A stretch of DNA of 27,423 nucleotides from UBA1181 sp045639525 (GCA_045639525.1 JAZUDI010000062.1:1-27423), one strand, 5' to 3'. Shown: positions 1 to 7,884, counted from the stretch's first letter. Numbers and translations are program-made. Notes: generated by a model not told the origin, from the letters alone.

Positions 1-14
1 TCCGATAAAATGTG

Positions 15-22
15 TACTTTTG
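15..22 (+). promoter_or_regulatory. Possible Bacteroidetes -7 promoter element
   Basis: TACTTTTG matches the Bacteroidetes -7 consensus TAnnTTTG exactly. The matching -33 element would lie before the window, so it cannot be tested. Transcription from here would run into the hairpin at 67-97 and then toward the DUF2167 gene. Frame 1 is also open from base 1 to a TAA at 58-60, so this could instead be the end of an upstream gene; the two readings cannot be separated here. Confidence 0.3.
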
Positions 23-66
23 CTCATCGTTTATGGGTTTTTGTGGTGAAAACAAAATAAACGAAA

Positions 67-105
67 AGGCTGAACTTCCGCAAGGAAGATTCAGCCTATT
101 TTTAT
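67..105. terminator. Intrinsic terminator-like hairpin
   Basis: AGGCTGAACTTCC (67-79) and GGAAGATTCAGCCT (84-97) form a stem with one bulged base and a GCAA tetraloop. A run of T follows on the plus strand and a short A run precedes it, so it could act in both directions. It probably ends a gene to the left of the window. If the promoter-like element at 15-22 is real, it would instead be a leader hairpin of the DUF2167 gene. Confidence 0.6.
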
Positions 106-144
106 GCCTATTCAAAAATGTTTAGCGGACACCAATAAAAGAAA

Positions 145-1110
145 ATGAAGAAAAGTTTATTGTGTTTGATCCTATTTTGCTTGGGATCAATCGGTGTGAT
201 AGATGCTCAGGATGAGGTCGCTCAAGAGGAAGTTGCTCAAGAGGGGGTATCGAACGACACCTCTTTGGTATCTATGTTGGCTCAACTCGCCAAAGATACG
301 ATCGTCGGCCAGACAGGTAGAGTGGACTTGAAGGAGGCGAACGCCTACATTAATGTTCCCGAGGGTTACCTATTCTTGGACAATGAGGCTGCGAACCACC
401 TCTTGGTGGACTATTGGGACAATTTGCGGGATGACGATATTCTCGGCGCTTTGGTGCTCGATTCCGCTAAGATCTATTACAATGTGGAGACTATTTTCCT
501 CGTATATTACGAAGATTGCGGTTATGTGAAGGATGACGATGCTTCAACGATTGATTACGATGACTTGTTGAAGGATTTGCAAAAAGAGGCGAAGGAGTCG
601 AATGAGGAGAGAGAGAAGGCTGGCTTGGCTCCAGTTGAATTGGTCGGTTGGGCCGCTAACCCATATTATAACGCTGATGAGAAGACTTTGTACTGGGCTA
701 AACGTTTTGCGTTTGGTTCGGACGAGGATTCCGTGAAACACGAATCGCTCAACTACGATATTCGTATTTTGGGAAGAAAGGGTATGTTGACCATGAAGGC
801 TGTAGCTGACGTGGAGGACCTTCCTGTTGTCGAGGAGATGAAGGGTGTCCTTTTGAAGGGTACCTCATTCACAGAAGGCAACACCTACGCTGATTATAAC
901 GCCGCAACCGACCATATTGCAGAGTTCGGTATTGGCGCTTTGGTGGCAGGAAAGCTCTTGGCTAAGGTTGGCATCCTTGCGAAGTTGGGTCTCTTCTTTG
1001 CTAAATTCTGGAAGTTGATCGTCTTGGCAGTCGCTGCTGTCGTTGGTTTCTTCACCAAGAAGGCCGGCAAGAAAAAGGAGGATGAGAAGAGCGATGATTC
1101 TCAGAAATAA
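145..1110 (+). CDS. DUF2167 family membrane-anchored protein
   Basis: A 321-residue protein with a signal peptide (about residues 1-21), a soluble extracytoplasmic region, and a C-terminal hydrophobic part (about 260-302, probably two short membrane passes) followed by a charged Lys/Asp/Glu tail. The central part (about 50-250), with segments such as NVPEGYLFLD and GWAANPYYN, resembles the DUF2167 family of predicted membrane-anchored proteins, whose function is not known to me. A short acidic repeat (EVAQE twice) follows the signal peptide. The gene stands alone between two hairpin terminators. The family call is from recognised sequence pattern; no activity can be inferred. The ATG at 145 is chosen because it gives a complete signal peptide. 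Confidence 0.85.
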   Translation: MKKSLLCLILFCLGSIGVIDAQDEVAQEEVAQEGVSNDTSLVSMLAQLAKDTIVGQTGRVDLKEANAYINVPEGYLFLDNEAANHLLVDYWDNLRDDDILGALVLDSAKIYYNVETIFLVYYEDCGYVKDDDASTIDYDDLLKDLQKEAKESNEEREKAGLAPVELVGWAANPYYNADEKTLYWAKRFAFGSDEDSVKHESLNYDIRILGRKGMLTMKAVADVEDLPVVEEMKGVLLKGTSFTEGNTYADYNAATDHIAEFGIGALVAGKLLAKVGILAKLGLFFAKFWKLIVLAVAAVVGFFTKKAGKKKEDEKSDDSQK

Positions 1111-1130
1111 TCTTGTGTGAAAGTATAGGA

Positions 1131-1166
1131 AGGGGTTGCGTCGAAGTGGATGCAACCCCTTTTCTT
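1131..1166 (+). terminator. Intrinsic terminator after the DUF2167 gene
   Basis: A 12-bp stem (1131-1142 with 1149-1160, including one G-T pair) closes a 6-nt loop and is followed by TTTTCTTTG. It lies about 20 nt after the TAA of the DUF2167 gene. Confidence 0.8.
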
Positions 1167-1226
1167 TGTGTTGAATCCGAATGCAGTTCAATTTCTTTTG
1201 TTGAATGTTAAAGTTGTTATTGAGGG

Positions 1227-1257
1227 ATTGATATTGTCTATTTATTTCTTACCTTTG
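1227..1257 (+). promoter_or_regulatory. Promoter of the small ORF-GNAT unit
   Basis: ATTG (1227-1230), a 19-nt spacer and TACCTTTG (1250-1257) match the Bacteroidetes -33/-7 promoter (TTTG, N19-21, TAnnTTTG). The start codon of the 52-residue ORF follows 29 nt after the -7 element, which gives a short leader and indicates that the two genes are transcribed together from here. Confidence 0.65.
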
Positions 1258-1286
1258 CATTGTTGTTAACTTAAAACTGAAAAAAT

Positions 1287-1445
1287 ATGGCAAATCCAAT
1301 TACGCCTACACCTGAATTGCATGGGCAAGTAGCACTTGATTTCATCACTGAAATAGAAAAGAATGTAAAGGCTTCTGAAGAAGAAAAGAAGCGGGTTAAG
1401 GAGGAGGCGGAAATCGTCAAGTCTTGGTTGACATTTAATTTTTGA
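1287..1445 (+). CDS. Small protein upstream of GNAT, candidate antitoxin
   Basis: This 52-residue ORF runs from ATG 1287 to TGA 1443-1445. It begins MANPITPTPELHGQ and continues into a strongly charged helical segment (about residues 22-45, rich in Glu and Lys). It lies behind a good promoter and ends 3 nt before the GNAT gene. Prediction of a real gene rests on promoter, position and clean reading frame. I do not recognise the family: it does not look like the ribbon-helix-helix (DUF1778) antitoxin normally paired with TacT/AtaT toxins, since it has no visible DNA-binding fold. Its position and size fit an antitoxin or a regulatory partner of the acetyltransferase, but that is inference. Confidence 0.7.
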   Translation: MANPITPTPELHGQVALDFITEIEKNVKASEEEKKRVKEEAEIVKSWLTFNF

Positions 1446-1448
1446 TTT

Positions 1449-1970
1449 ATGGATGTGAAAGTGAAAAAATTGACCTGGAATTACGATGTGAAATGTTTTG
1501 ATTGTGGCAATGATGATTTGAACGATTTTCTGTTGAACGAGGCGAAAAACTATGCCAGTAAACGATTGTCGGTTACGTATATAGTTGAAGAGGATTCAAA
1601 TGTGGTTGCTTTCTTTTCATTGTCAAATGACAAAATTTCTATTCCAGATAGTGATAAATCCACGTGGAGGAAGATAAAGTCTGTTTTCCCTCATAGTAAA
1701 CACAGAGGGGATTATCCAGCTGTGAAAATTGGCCGTTTGGGTGTGGCTACTTGTAAGAAAAATCAAAGGCTGGGCTCTTGGATTATAAGTTTTGTGAAAT
1801 ATATGTTTTTAGAAAACAATCGTACGGGATGTGCTTTTGTGACAGTTGATGCTTTACGTGATGCGATACCTTTTTACAAAAAAAATGGTTTCCAGTTTTT
1901 AGATAAAAACGACGAAGAGGGTTCTACCGATACTTGTCTATTGTATTATAATTTATTACGGTTGGCGTAG
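1449..1970 (+). CDS. GNAT acetyltransferase, TacT/AtaT-like
   Basis: A 173-residue GNAT-fold acetyltransferase. The N-terminal FDCGNDDLNDFL (17-28) followed by a small helix is the signature arrangement of TacT/AtaT-type toxins. RLGVATCKKNQRLGSW (96-111) is the acetyl-CoA pyrophosphate loop (Q/RxxGxG/A type, here QRLGSW), and VDALRDAIPFYKKNGF (133-148) is the usual C-terminal GNAT segment. Toxins of this family acetylate the amino group of aminoacyl-tRNAs and stop translation; other relatives modify small molecules or proteins. Start at 1449 is 3 nt after the upstream stop, so translation is likely coupled. The AT-rich codon choice differs from the flanking proS, which may indicate transfer. 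The toxin role is inferred from family resemblance and gene layout. Confidence 0.8.
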   Translation: MDVKVKKLTWNYDVKCFDCGNDDLNDFLLNEAKNYASKRLSVTYIVEEDSNVVAFFSLSNDKISIPDSDKSTWRKIKSVFPHSKHRGDYPAVKIGRLGVATCKKNQRLGSWIISFVKYMFLENNRTGCAFVTVDALRDAIPFYKKNGFQFLDKNDEEGSTDTCLLYYNLLRLA

Positions 1971-2057
1971 CGGTTGCCTTAGACCTCTTTCCAGTCAGAA
2001 TTTGTCAATGCTAATTGACTTCGCCGAACTTACGTTTCTTAATTCTTAATTATTTCT

Positions 2058-2065
2058 TATCTTTG
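2058..2065 (+). promoter_or_regulatory. -7 promoter element of proS
   Basis: TATCTTTG matches TAnnTTTG exactly and lies 21 nt before the proS start codon. A convincing -33 TTTG is not seen; GTTTC near 2034-2038 is the nearest candidate. Confidence 0.55.
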
Positions 2066-2086
2066 CAAAAAATAGTTCAATAAGAA

Positions 2087-3568
2087 ATGGCAAAAGAATT
2101 AACACCACGCAGTGAGGACTACTCACAATGGTACAACGACTTAGTGATCAAGGCAGACTTGGCAGAAAGTTCTGCAGTGAGAGGATGTATGGTAATTAAG
2201 CCATACGGATATGCGATTTGGGAAAAGATGCAACGCGAATTGGACCGTATGTTCAAAGAGACTGGTCACGTGAACGCTTACTTCCCACTATTCATCCCTA
2301 AATCATTCTTGAGCAAGGAGGCCGACCACGTGGAGGGCTTCGCTAAGGAGTGTGCGGTTGTCACTCACTATCGTTTGAAGACCAATCCTGACGGAAGCGG
2401 CGTGGTGGTTGACCCAGAGGCTAAATTGGAGGAGGAGTTGATCGTCCGTCCAACTTCGGAGACCATTATCTGGAATACATACAAGAACTGGATCCAATCC
2501 TACCGTGATCTTCCAATCCTTTGCAACCAATGGGCGAACGTAGTTCGTTGGGAGATGCGTACCCGTTTGTTCCTCCGTACCGCCGAGTTCTTGTGGCAAG
2601 AGGGCCACACCGCTCACGAGACCTATGAGGAGGCTGAGGCTGAGGCACAAAAGATGTTGAATGTCTATGGCGACTTCGTGGAGAACTTCATGGCAGTGCC
2701 TGTCATCAAGGGCGTGAAGTCTGAGACAGAGCGTTTTGCGGGTGCGGTGGATACCTATACCATCGAGGCTTTGATGCAAGACGGTAAGGCGCTTCAATCA
2801 GGAACCTCTCACTTCTTGGGGCAAAACTTCGCGAAGGCGTTCGACGTGCAATTCCAAACCCGTGAAGGTAAGTTGGATTATGTATGGGCTACCTCTTGGG
2901 GTGTATCTACCCGTTTGATGGGTGCCTTGATTATGACTCACTCCGACGACAACGGATTGGTATTGCCACCAAACTTGGCACCTATCCAAGTGGTGATCAT
3001 TCCTATCGCCTACAAGAAGTTGACTGACGACATGAAGGCTAAGATCGATGAGATGATCGGTAAGTTGAAGGCATTGGGCATCTCCGTGAAGTACGATTCT
3101 GACGATGCGAAGACGCCAGGATGGAAGTTCGCCGAGTATGAGTTGAAGGGTGTGCCAGTTCGTTTGACCGTTGGCCCTCGCGACTTCGAGAACAACACCA
3201 TCGAGGTGGCTCGCCGCGATACTTTGACCAAGGAGAACGTCTCTATGGACGGTATCGAGGAGTATGTGAAGAACTTGTTGGACGAGATCCAAAAGAACAT
3301 CTTCCAAAAGGCCTTGAACTACCGCAACTCCATGATCAAGAAGGTGGATAGCTATGAGGAGTTCAAGACCGAGATCGAGAAGGGTGGATTCATCTTGGCA
3401 CACTGGGATGGAACAGCAGAGACAGAGGCGAAGATCAAGGAGGATACCAAAGCTACGATCCGTTGCGTTCCGTTCGACACCTACTTGGGCGACGACAAGG
3501 AGCCAGGCAAGTGTATGGTGACAGGCAAGCCATCTAAGTGCAGAGTTCTTTTCGCAAGATCATACTAA
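2087..3568 (+). CDS. proS: Prolyl-tRNA synthetase
   Basis: Charges tRNA-Pro with proline in the cytoplasm. At 493 residues it is the shorter, eukaryote/archaeon-like ProRS form without the editing insertion found in the E. coli-type enzyme. Class II motifs are clear: RPTSETIIWNTY (121-132), motif 2 around VRWEMRTRLFLRTAEFLWQEG (153-173), and motif 3 around GVSTRLMGALIM (272-283). The HGTP anticodon-binding domain begins near 297 (APIQVVIIPI). The C-terminal domain carries Cys460, Cys476 and Cys485 and ends in Tyr493, typical of this type. It has its own -7 element and terminator, so it is probably monocistronic. Confidence 0.98.
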   Translation: MAKELTPRSEDYSQWYNDLVIKADLAESSAVRGCMVIKPYGYAIWEKMQRELDRMFKETGHVNAYFPLFIPKSFLSKEADHVEGFAKECAVVTHYRLKTNPDGSGVVVDPEAKLEEELIVRPTSETIIWNTYKNWIQSYRDLPILCNQWANVVRWEMRTRLFLRTAEFLWQEGHTAHETYEEAEAEAQKMLNVYGDFVENFMAVPVIKGVKSETERFAGAVDTYTIEALMQDGKALQSGTSHFLGQNFAKAFDVQFQTREGKLDYVWATSWGVSTRLMGALIMTHSDDNGLVLPPNLAPIQVVIIPIAYKKLTDDMKAKIDEMIGKLKALGISVKYDSDDAKTPGWKFAEYELKGVPVRLTVGPRDFENNTIEVARRDTLTKENVSMDGIEEYVKNLLDEIQKNIFQKALNYRNSMIKKVDSYEEFKTEIEKGGFILAHWDGTAETEAKIKEDTKATIRCVPFDTYLGDDKEPGKCMVTGKPSKCRVLFARSY

Positions 3569-3581
3569 TCTATAATACTAG

Positions 3582-3621
3582 GAAGCGTTGGAATAAACAT
3601 GTTCCATCGCTTCTTTTTTTT
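3582..3621 (+). terminator. Intrinsic terminator after proS
   Basis: GAAGCG-TTGGAA (3582-3593) pairs with TTCCA-T-CGCTTC (3602-3613) with one T-T mismatch, followed by a run of eight T. It lies only 8 nt before the ATG of the next gene, so that gene either has a promoter hidden around it or depends on read-through. Confidence 0.8.
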
Positions 3622-3629
3622 GTCCTTTT

Positions 3630-4859
3630 ATGCGAAAAAAATTATTTATATCCATATTGTTGTTTGTTTGCTCTCTAGCCTGCGTTGAGGCGGGGGTAAG
3701 ATCACTGTACCGTTCGGGGCAAAAAATGGAGTTGTCGTCCGACGAAATTTCCGCGTCAGAAAACTATCGACGTAGGGCCTTTAAGTATTCAGATAGGACG
3801 GAAGTGAAAAATTCACTTTATTTCGCTCCTAATGCGGAGACCTTCGTGCGGGATGCGGAATATTTCTTGCCGTATACCATGGGCTACACCGCCTTGGGCT
3901 TCTTCTTGGATCCTACCTTTACTTACATTAACAGAGATGGTCGATTGAAATTCTCCGCCGGTGTCCACTTGGTGGGTATCGCTGGCGATCACAAGAAGAT
4001 GAGAGGGGTCTCGCCCATTGTGACCATTGAGTATAGCCCGATCCCTAATATCCGTATTGTGGGTGGTACTTTGGATCGCCGATCCAGTGTCAATCATGGG
4101 TTGGGGGAGCCGATGTTTGATTACGACCGCAAATTCTACGCGACCAAAGAGGATGGTATTCAGGTGTTTGCCCATACCAAACATTGGAATACCGAGATGT
4201 GGTGCAATTGGGAGGACTTCATTGTGGTAGGTTCTCCTTGGCAAGAGAAATTCACATTTGGCTGGTCCAACAAATTCCTGGCCAGTTGGGGTAAGAACCA
4301 TAGCCAAAAGTTAGATATTCCTTTGAATTTGATGATGAATCATCGTGGCGGTCAAATCGATGCGGTGAAGGATACGTGCATAGAGACCTTGGCCAATTTT
4401 TCCGCTGGCTTGGATTATCAGCTTGAGTTGGGCAGGAAACATTCCCATTATATCTCCATGAGTCTCCCTTTTTATGGGTTTTCAAACCGATCAAGCGAGT
4501 CGCATATCCATACTCACTTTAAGAATGGATGGGGACTCTATCCTGAATTAAACTATCGCTCTTCCGCTTTTGGCAAACATTGGACAAACCATTGTTGGTC
4601 CGCTGGTTTGGGTTATTGGTATGGCGATGGATTCATATCCGGAAGAGGAAGTTATCTTTTCCAGTCAAGAAGCTATTTCAACGATGCGTTTGAGCGTCGT
4701 TACCGTCATATGATGACAGCGAAAGCTGGTTATGAACTGAATCGCATATTCGAATTCTTGCTTCAAGCCTATTATGATTTGGATGAGTCGAAAATGGATT
4801 TTGCGGCCACCATCGCTCTTCGATTTGACAAGAAATTCAAGATCCACACTTGGAAATAA
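3630..4859 (+). CDS. Outer-membrane beta-barrel protein, operon with porP-like gene
   Basis: A 409-residue protein with a signal peptide (MRKKLFISILLFVCSLACVEA) and a body of alternating aromatic/polar strands (for example LKFSAGVHLVGIAG and HYISMSLPFYGFS) that ends in FDKKFKIHTW, the look of an outer-membrane beta-barrel. I do not recognise a named family. It is the first gene of a compact operon: the OmpA-like gene begins within or 8 nt after its end, and the PorP/SprF-like gene overlaps that one. This co-transcription suggests it is an outer-membrane partner of the T9SS-related pair, but that is inference. The start at ATG 3630 gives a full signal peptide; no Shine-Dalgarno site is seen. 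Confidence 0.8.
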   Translation: MRKKLFISILLFVCSLACVEAGVRSLYRSGQKMELSSDEISASENYRRRAFKYSDRTEVKNSLYFAPNAETFVRDAEYFLPYTMGYTALGFFLDPTFTYINRDGRLKFSAGVHLVGIAGDHKKMRGVSPIVTIEYSPIPNIRIVGGTLDRRSSVNHGLGEPMFDYDRKFYATKEDGIQVFAHTKHWNTEMWCNWEDFIVVGSPWQEKFTFGWSNKFLASWGKNHSQKLDIPLNLMMNHRGGQIDAVKDTCIETLANFSAGLDYQLELGRKHSHYISMSLPFYGFSNRSSESHIHTHFKNGWGLYPELNYRSSAFGKHWTNHCWSAGLGYWYGDGFISGRGSYLFQSRSYFNDAFERRYRHMMTAKAGYELNRIFEFLLQAYYDLDESKMDFAATIALRFDKKFKIHTWK

Positions 4860-4867
4860 CTTCGCGC

Positions 4868-5590
4868 GTGAGACGATTACTCTCCATACTACTATTGTTG
4901 ATTGCTGTTCTCCCCATGAGTGGCAAAAACAAAGAGCGTATCACCGAACGTGGTTCCTCTCTTTTCTATCGTAGTTGGCGTTATCCGGTGGTGGAGGAGA
5001 AGCGACGTGACACGATGCAGGTGGAGAAGCTTCCTGTGGATAGTGTGGCGGAGGATGTCACGCCGCAAGATTCCACGCCCATCTTAGATTCTATTCCGAT
5101 GGATACCATCCCGCAGGATGCTTTGACGGAGCTTTTGACGCCGGCGGAAAAGTTGGCGAAGGATTCAATCCATTCAACTGCGGCCACTGCTGACGGAGAT
5201 GATTCTCAACATGGAGCGGAGAGCGATATGCCTAAGGTGGCGCGTCCGGACATCAATACCTGTATTGTCTATTTCATCTTCGACCAAAGCAATTTCATCA
5301 AGGACTACAAGGCTGAATTCGACACCATCATGGCCTTTATCGACTATCACAAAGGAAAGGATTTCGAGGTGATTGGCCATACCGATGAGCGTGGAACGGT
5401 GCAATACAACCAAGGGTTGTCGGAGCGTCGTGCCAAGAAGGTCTTTGATGTCTTGGTGGGTAGAGGCGTCGATCCGAAACGGATGACGAGGATTGGCCGG
5501 AGTGAGTTGGAGTTGGCGATCCCGCACGCCAAGAATGAACGGGAGCATTTGTTGAACCGTCGGGTAGTGGTAAGGGTGAAAGAGCGATGA
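4868..5590 (+). CDS. OmpA-family peptidoglycan-binding protein
   Basis: With the GTG at 4868 it has 240 residues and begins MRRLLSILLLLIAVLPMSG, a normal signal peptide; a TTG at 4850 would add six residues and overlap the upstream gene, and an ATG at 4916 would destroy the signal peptide. An acidic, Ser/Thr/Pro-rich linker with repeated DS/DT units (about 48-125) leads to an OmpA C-terminal domain (about 126-240). The peptidoglycan-contacting residues are present: Asp173 in GHTDERG and Arg231/Arg232 in LNRRVVV. It probably tethers the barrel/PorP complex to the cell wall. Its last four bases overlap the next gene (ATGA), indicating translational coupling. A peptidoglycan-bound OmpA partner in T9SS is known (PorE in Porphyromonas), but orthology is not claimed. 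Confidence 0.88.
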   Translation: MRRLLSILLLLIAVLPMSGKNKERITERGSSLFYRSWRYPVVEEKRRDTMQVEKLPVDSVAEDVTPQDSTPILDSIPMDTIPQDALTELLTPAEKLAKDSIHSTAATADGDDSQHGAESDMPKVARPDINTCIVYFIFDQSNFIKDYKAEFDTIMAFIDYHKGKDFEVIGHTDERGTVQYNQGLSERRAKKVFDVLVGRGVDPKRMTRIGRSELELAIPHAKNEREHLLNRRVVVRVKER

Positions 5591-6486
5591 AGCGTGTCCT
5601 ATACATATTGTTGACGCTGTTGGGCTTTTGTCAGGAGACCATCGCCCAGCAAGACCTTTTCTTGACGCAACAGATCTTCTCCCGTGGCAATATCAACCCG
5701 GCTGGTGTGGGCAACACTGGGGATGTGGACATCTTTCTGATGGGAAGGTTACAGTGGTTGGGTGTGGATCATGCGCCCAAGACCTTGTTGTTGAATGCTT
5801 CCAACTACTTTAAACGGATCCAATCGGGTGTCGGCCTGACGGTTTACCACGACGCTTTGGGCGTTGGTCATAGCATGACCGAGGTGAAGGCGGAATACTC
5901 CTATCAGATAGACCTGAATCCTCGCTGGATCCTCTCCATGGGTGTCTCTGCGGGAGCCTATTGGGGCATCTACGATCCGTTGGCCAATAGTCTTGACAAG
6001 GAGAATGAGCGGGATGTGCTGGACTTGCCGAAGGATAAGGTTTGCGAGGCATCCCCCGATTTTGGGTTGGGATTTGAGTTGACCTCCAAGGATTGGACCT
6101 TTGGCATCTCTTGTACCCACATTCAGAACAACCAAACTTTGTCGTATAAATCGGGCCGCCATTTTTATGGTTACGCGGTGCGTGCCATTGAGTTGAATGG
6201 TGAGTGGGATATGTTGGTAGATCTGGGTTATATGAACCGCAACAAAGTTCATGTGGCCGATTTGGGTGCCTTGCTTTTCTACCGTCGCCTCTTTTGGGGT
6301 GGTTTCTCATGGCGCCCTGATATTGTGAATGGATGCAACCCCTCCTATCTATCCGTGCTATTAGGTTTCGAATACAAAATCTTCCGCTTCGGTTATGTCT
6401 ATGAGTGCGGTTTGGGTAAGAATAGCACCTTGCCAAGCAATACGCATGAGGTGTTGTTGTCGTTCAGAATTGGGAAGCGGAGTTAA
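5587..6486 (+). CDS. PorP/SprF family type IX secretion membrane protein
   Basis: A 299-residue outer-membrane protein of the PorP/SprF family. After a signal peptide (about 1-20) it has the family hallmarks in order: QQDLFLTQQIFSRGNINPAG, then RLQWLGVDHAPKTLLLNAS, then GVGLTVYHDALGVG, followed by barrel strands up to a C-terminal LLSFRIGK. PorP is part of T9SS function in Porphyromonas; SprF-like paralogues in Flavobacterium are needed for surface delivery of particular type B cargo such as SprB. This copy is last in the barrel-OmpA-PorP operon and overlaps the OmpA gene by 4 nt. Whether it is the general PorP or a cargo-specific SprF-like copy cannot be decided from sequence; the 1807-residue adhesin in this window is a candidate cargo. 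Confidence 0.9.
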   Translation: MKRVLYILLTLLGFCQETIAQQDLFLTQQIFSRGNINPAGVGNTGDVDIFLMGRLQWLGVDHAPKTLLLNASNYFKRIQSGVGLTVYHDALGVGHSMTEVKAEYSYQIDLNPRWILSMGVSAGAYWGIYDPLANSLDKENERDVLDLPKDKVCEASPDFGLGFELTSKDWTFGISCTHIQNNQTLSYKSGRHFYGYAVRAIELNGEWDMLVDLGYMNRNKVHVADLGALLFYRRLFWGGFSWRPDIVNGCNPSYLSVLLGFEYKIFRFGYVYECGLGKNSTLPSNTHEVLLSFRIGKRS

Positions 6487-6814
6487 GAATTAAGAACCCA
6501 TTTAGATTTTTCTAAAATAATTTGTTGAGCATCAAAAACAGAAAGTTAGTTGAATCATAGCCTTATGGACTACGAAACTCGCTCTTTCGTACTTGCACAT
6601 ATAAAAACTTTTCTATAACTTGCCACTGATTATTGGTGAGATTTGTTGGATAAATGTTCATTCCTTAATTGATTGGATTTCGACCGCAGGTTTAATAGGT
6701 TTCTCTTGTAGGCGAATCCAACATCCTATCAAGATTGACAAATGAATAGATAAAATCACTGGTTTTTATTAGAAATGTCAAAAATCGGGACCCCAATAAA
6801 AATCATTTATAGTT
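6487..6814 (+). other. Non-coding gap between porP-like and DUF1016 genes
   Basis: AT-rich intergenic stretch of about 330 bases. I see no ORF longer than about 17 codons that looks real. It contains a weak AT-only hairpin (TTTAGA/TCTAAA, 6501-6516) and a candidate promoter at 6672-6703. No tRNA-like or clearly structured RNA was recognised. Confidence 0.6.
6672..6703 (+). promoter_or_regulatory. Candidate promoter of the DUF1016 gene
   Basis: ATTG (6672-6675), a 20-nt spacer and TAGGTTTC (6696-6703) fit the Bacteroidetes -33/-7 promoter with one mismatch at the last base. It would give a leader of roughly 105 nt before the ATG at 6815. Confidence 0.35.
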
Positions 6815-7864
6815 ATGGCAACACTTGATACCAACAATAAATTGCTCGTACAATTGCAAAGTAACGATTCGGAATACGTGAAACTTGTCTCACATATTGC
6901 GACATTGTGGGATAATGCCAAGACAAAGGCTATTATCGCAGTAAACTCAGAGTTGCTCGATGCTAATTGGCAGACAGGGCAATATATCGTGGAATTTGAA
7001 CAAGGTGGCAATGCCAAGGCCAAATATGGAGACAAATTGTTGATAAATCTGTCCAAGGATCTGACTCGACTGAAAGGAAAAGGTTTTAGTCGGTCAAATC
7101 TTACGTATATGCGTAAATTGTATTTGGCGTTCCCAAAATGTGAGACGTTGTCTCACCAATTGACCTGGAGTCATTACTTTGAACTGCTCAAATGTGAAGA
7201 CAAACTGGAGATGCAGTTTTATATGAAAGAGTGCATCAAGGAGGGTTGGAAAGTAAGAGAACTGAAGCGCCAAATTAACTCTTCTTTATTCCAAAGATTG
7301 GCTCTCAGTACAGATAAAGAAGGTGTTCTTGCTCTTGCAAACGAAGGTCACCAGGTGATTACCCCTGCGGACATTATTCGTGACCCATACGTGCTTGAAT
7401 TTGCAGGTATACCTCAGCGAAAAAGCTATAAAGAGTCTGAGTTAGAAAAGGCTTTGAAAACCAATATGGAACAATTCCTTCTGGAGTTAGGACGAGGTTT
7501 TGCATTTATAGGTCGTCAGTATGTTGTACCTATTGGAGCAAGACGTTTTAAGGTGGACTTGGTGTTTTATCATGCCATTCTCAAATGCTATGTGCTGATT
7601 GATTTGAAACGCGCTGAGATAAGGCATGGTGATATAGGGCAGATGAACCTATATCTAAACTATTTCAAGACTGAAGTGTGTCAGCCAGATGATAATCCTC
7701 CTATTGGAATCGTTTTGGGAGCAAAGAAGGACGAAATTCTTATGGAGTATGCGCTACAAGGAATTGACAATCAACTTTTCGCAGCACGCTATCAACTTTA
7801 TTTGCCTAATCGAGAGGAACTGCAAGCTCAATTGAATTTATTGTTAGACACTCATCAAGAATAG
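6815..7864 (+). CDS. DUF1016 (YhcG) family PD-(D/E)XK nuclease-fold protein
   Basis: A 349-residue protein of the YhcG/DUF1016 family: an N-terminal helical domain (about 20-160, with NWQTGQYIVE and GFSRSNLTYMRKLY) and a C-terminal nuclease-fold domain (about 180-340). The PD-(D/E)XK core is visible as RRFKVDLVFYH with Asp248, then YVLIDLKRAE with Asp263 and Lys265; most relatives have ELK where this has DLK, which still satisfies the motif. The family is common as single, mobile accessory genes and has been linked to DNA repair and defence, but its role is not settled. It stands alone here and converges on the ClC gene with 20 nt between stop codons. Codon use is more AT-rich than in recJ or recQ nearby, consistent with acquisition. 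Confidence 0.9.
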   Translation: MATLDTNNKLLVQLQSNDSEYVKLVSHIATLWDNAKTKAIIAVNSELLDANWQTGQYIVEFEQGGNAKAKYGDKLLINLSKDLTRLKGKGFSRSNLTYMRKLYLAFPKCETLSHQLTWSHYFELLKCEDKLEMQFYMKECIKEGWKVRELKRQINSSLFQRLALSTDKEGVLALANEGHQVITPADIIRDPYVLEFAGIPQRKSYKESELEKALKTNMEQFLLELGRGFAFIGRQYVVPIGARRFKVDLVFYHAILKCYVLIDLKRAEIRHGDIGQMNLYLNYFKTEVCQPDDNPPIGIVLGAKKDEILMEYALQGIDNQLFAARYQLYLPNREELQAQLNLLLDTHQE

Positions 7865-7884
7865 CTTACCCCCTTGCCTCTACT

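Noticed and set aside
1..60. Possible 3' end of a coding sequence (open frame 1 up to TAA)
   Set aside because: Twenty codons are too few to identify a gene, and a second frame is also open to 49; only the following hairpin supports it.
2303..3403. Long minus-strand open frames (164 and 201 codons) across proS
   Set aside because: They are antisense to a complete prolyl-tRNA synthetase and have no promoter or recognisable domain.
6580..6650. Small ORF MDYETRS... in the gap before the DUF1016 gene
   Set aside because: Only 17 codons, with no promoter spacing or coding character.
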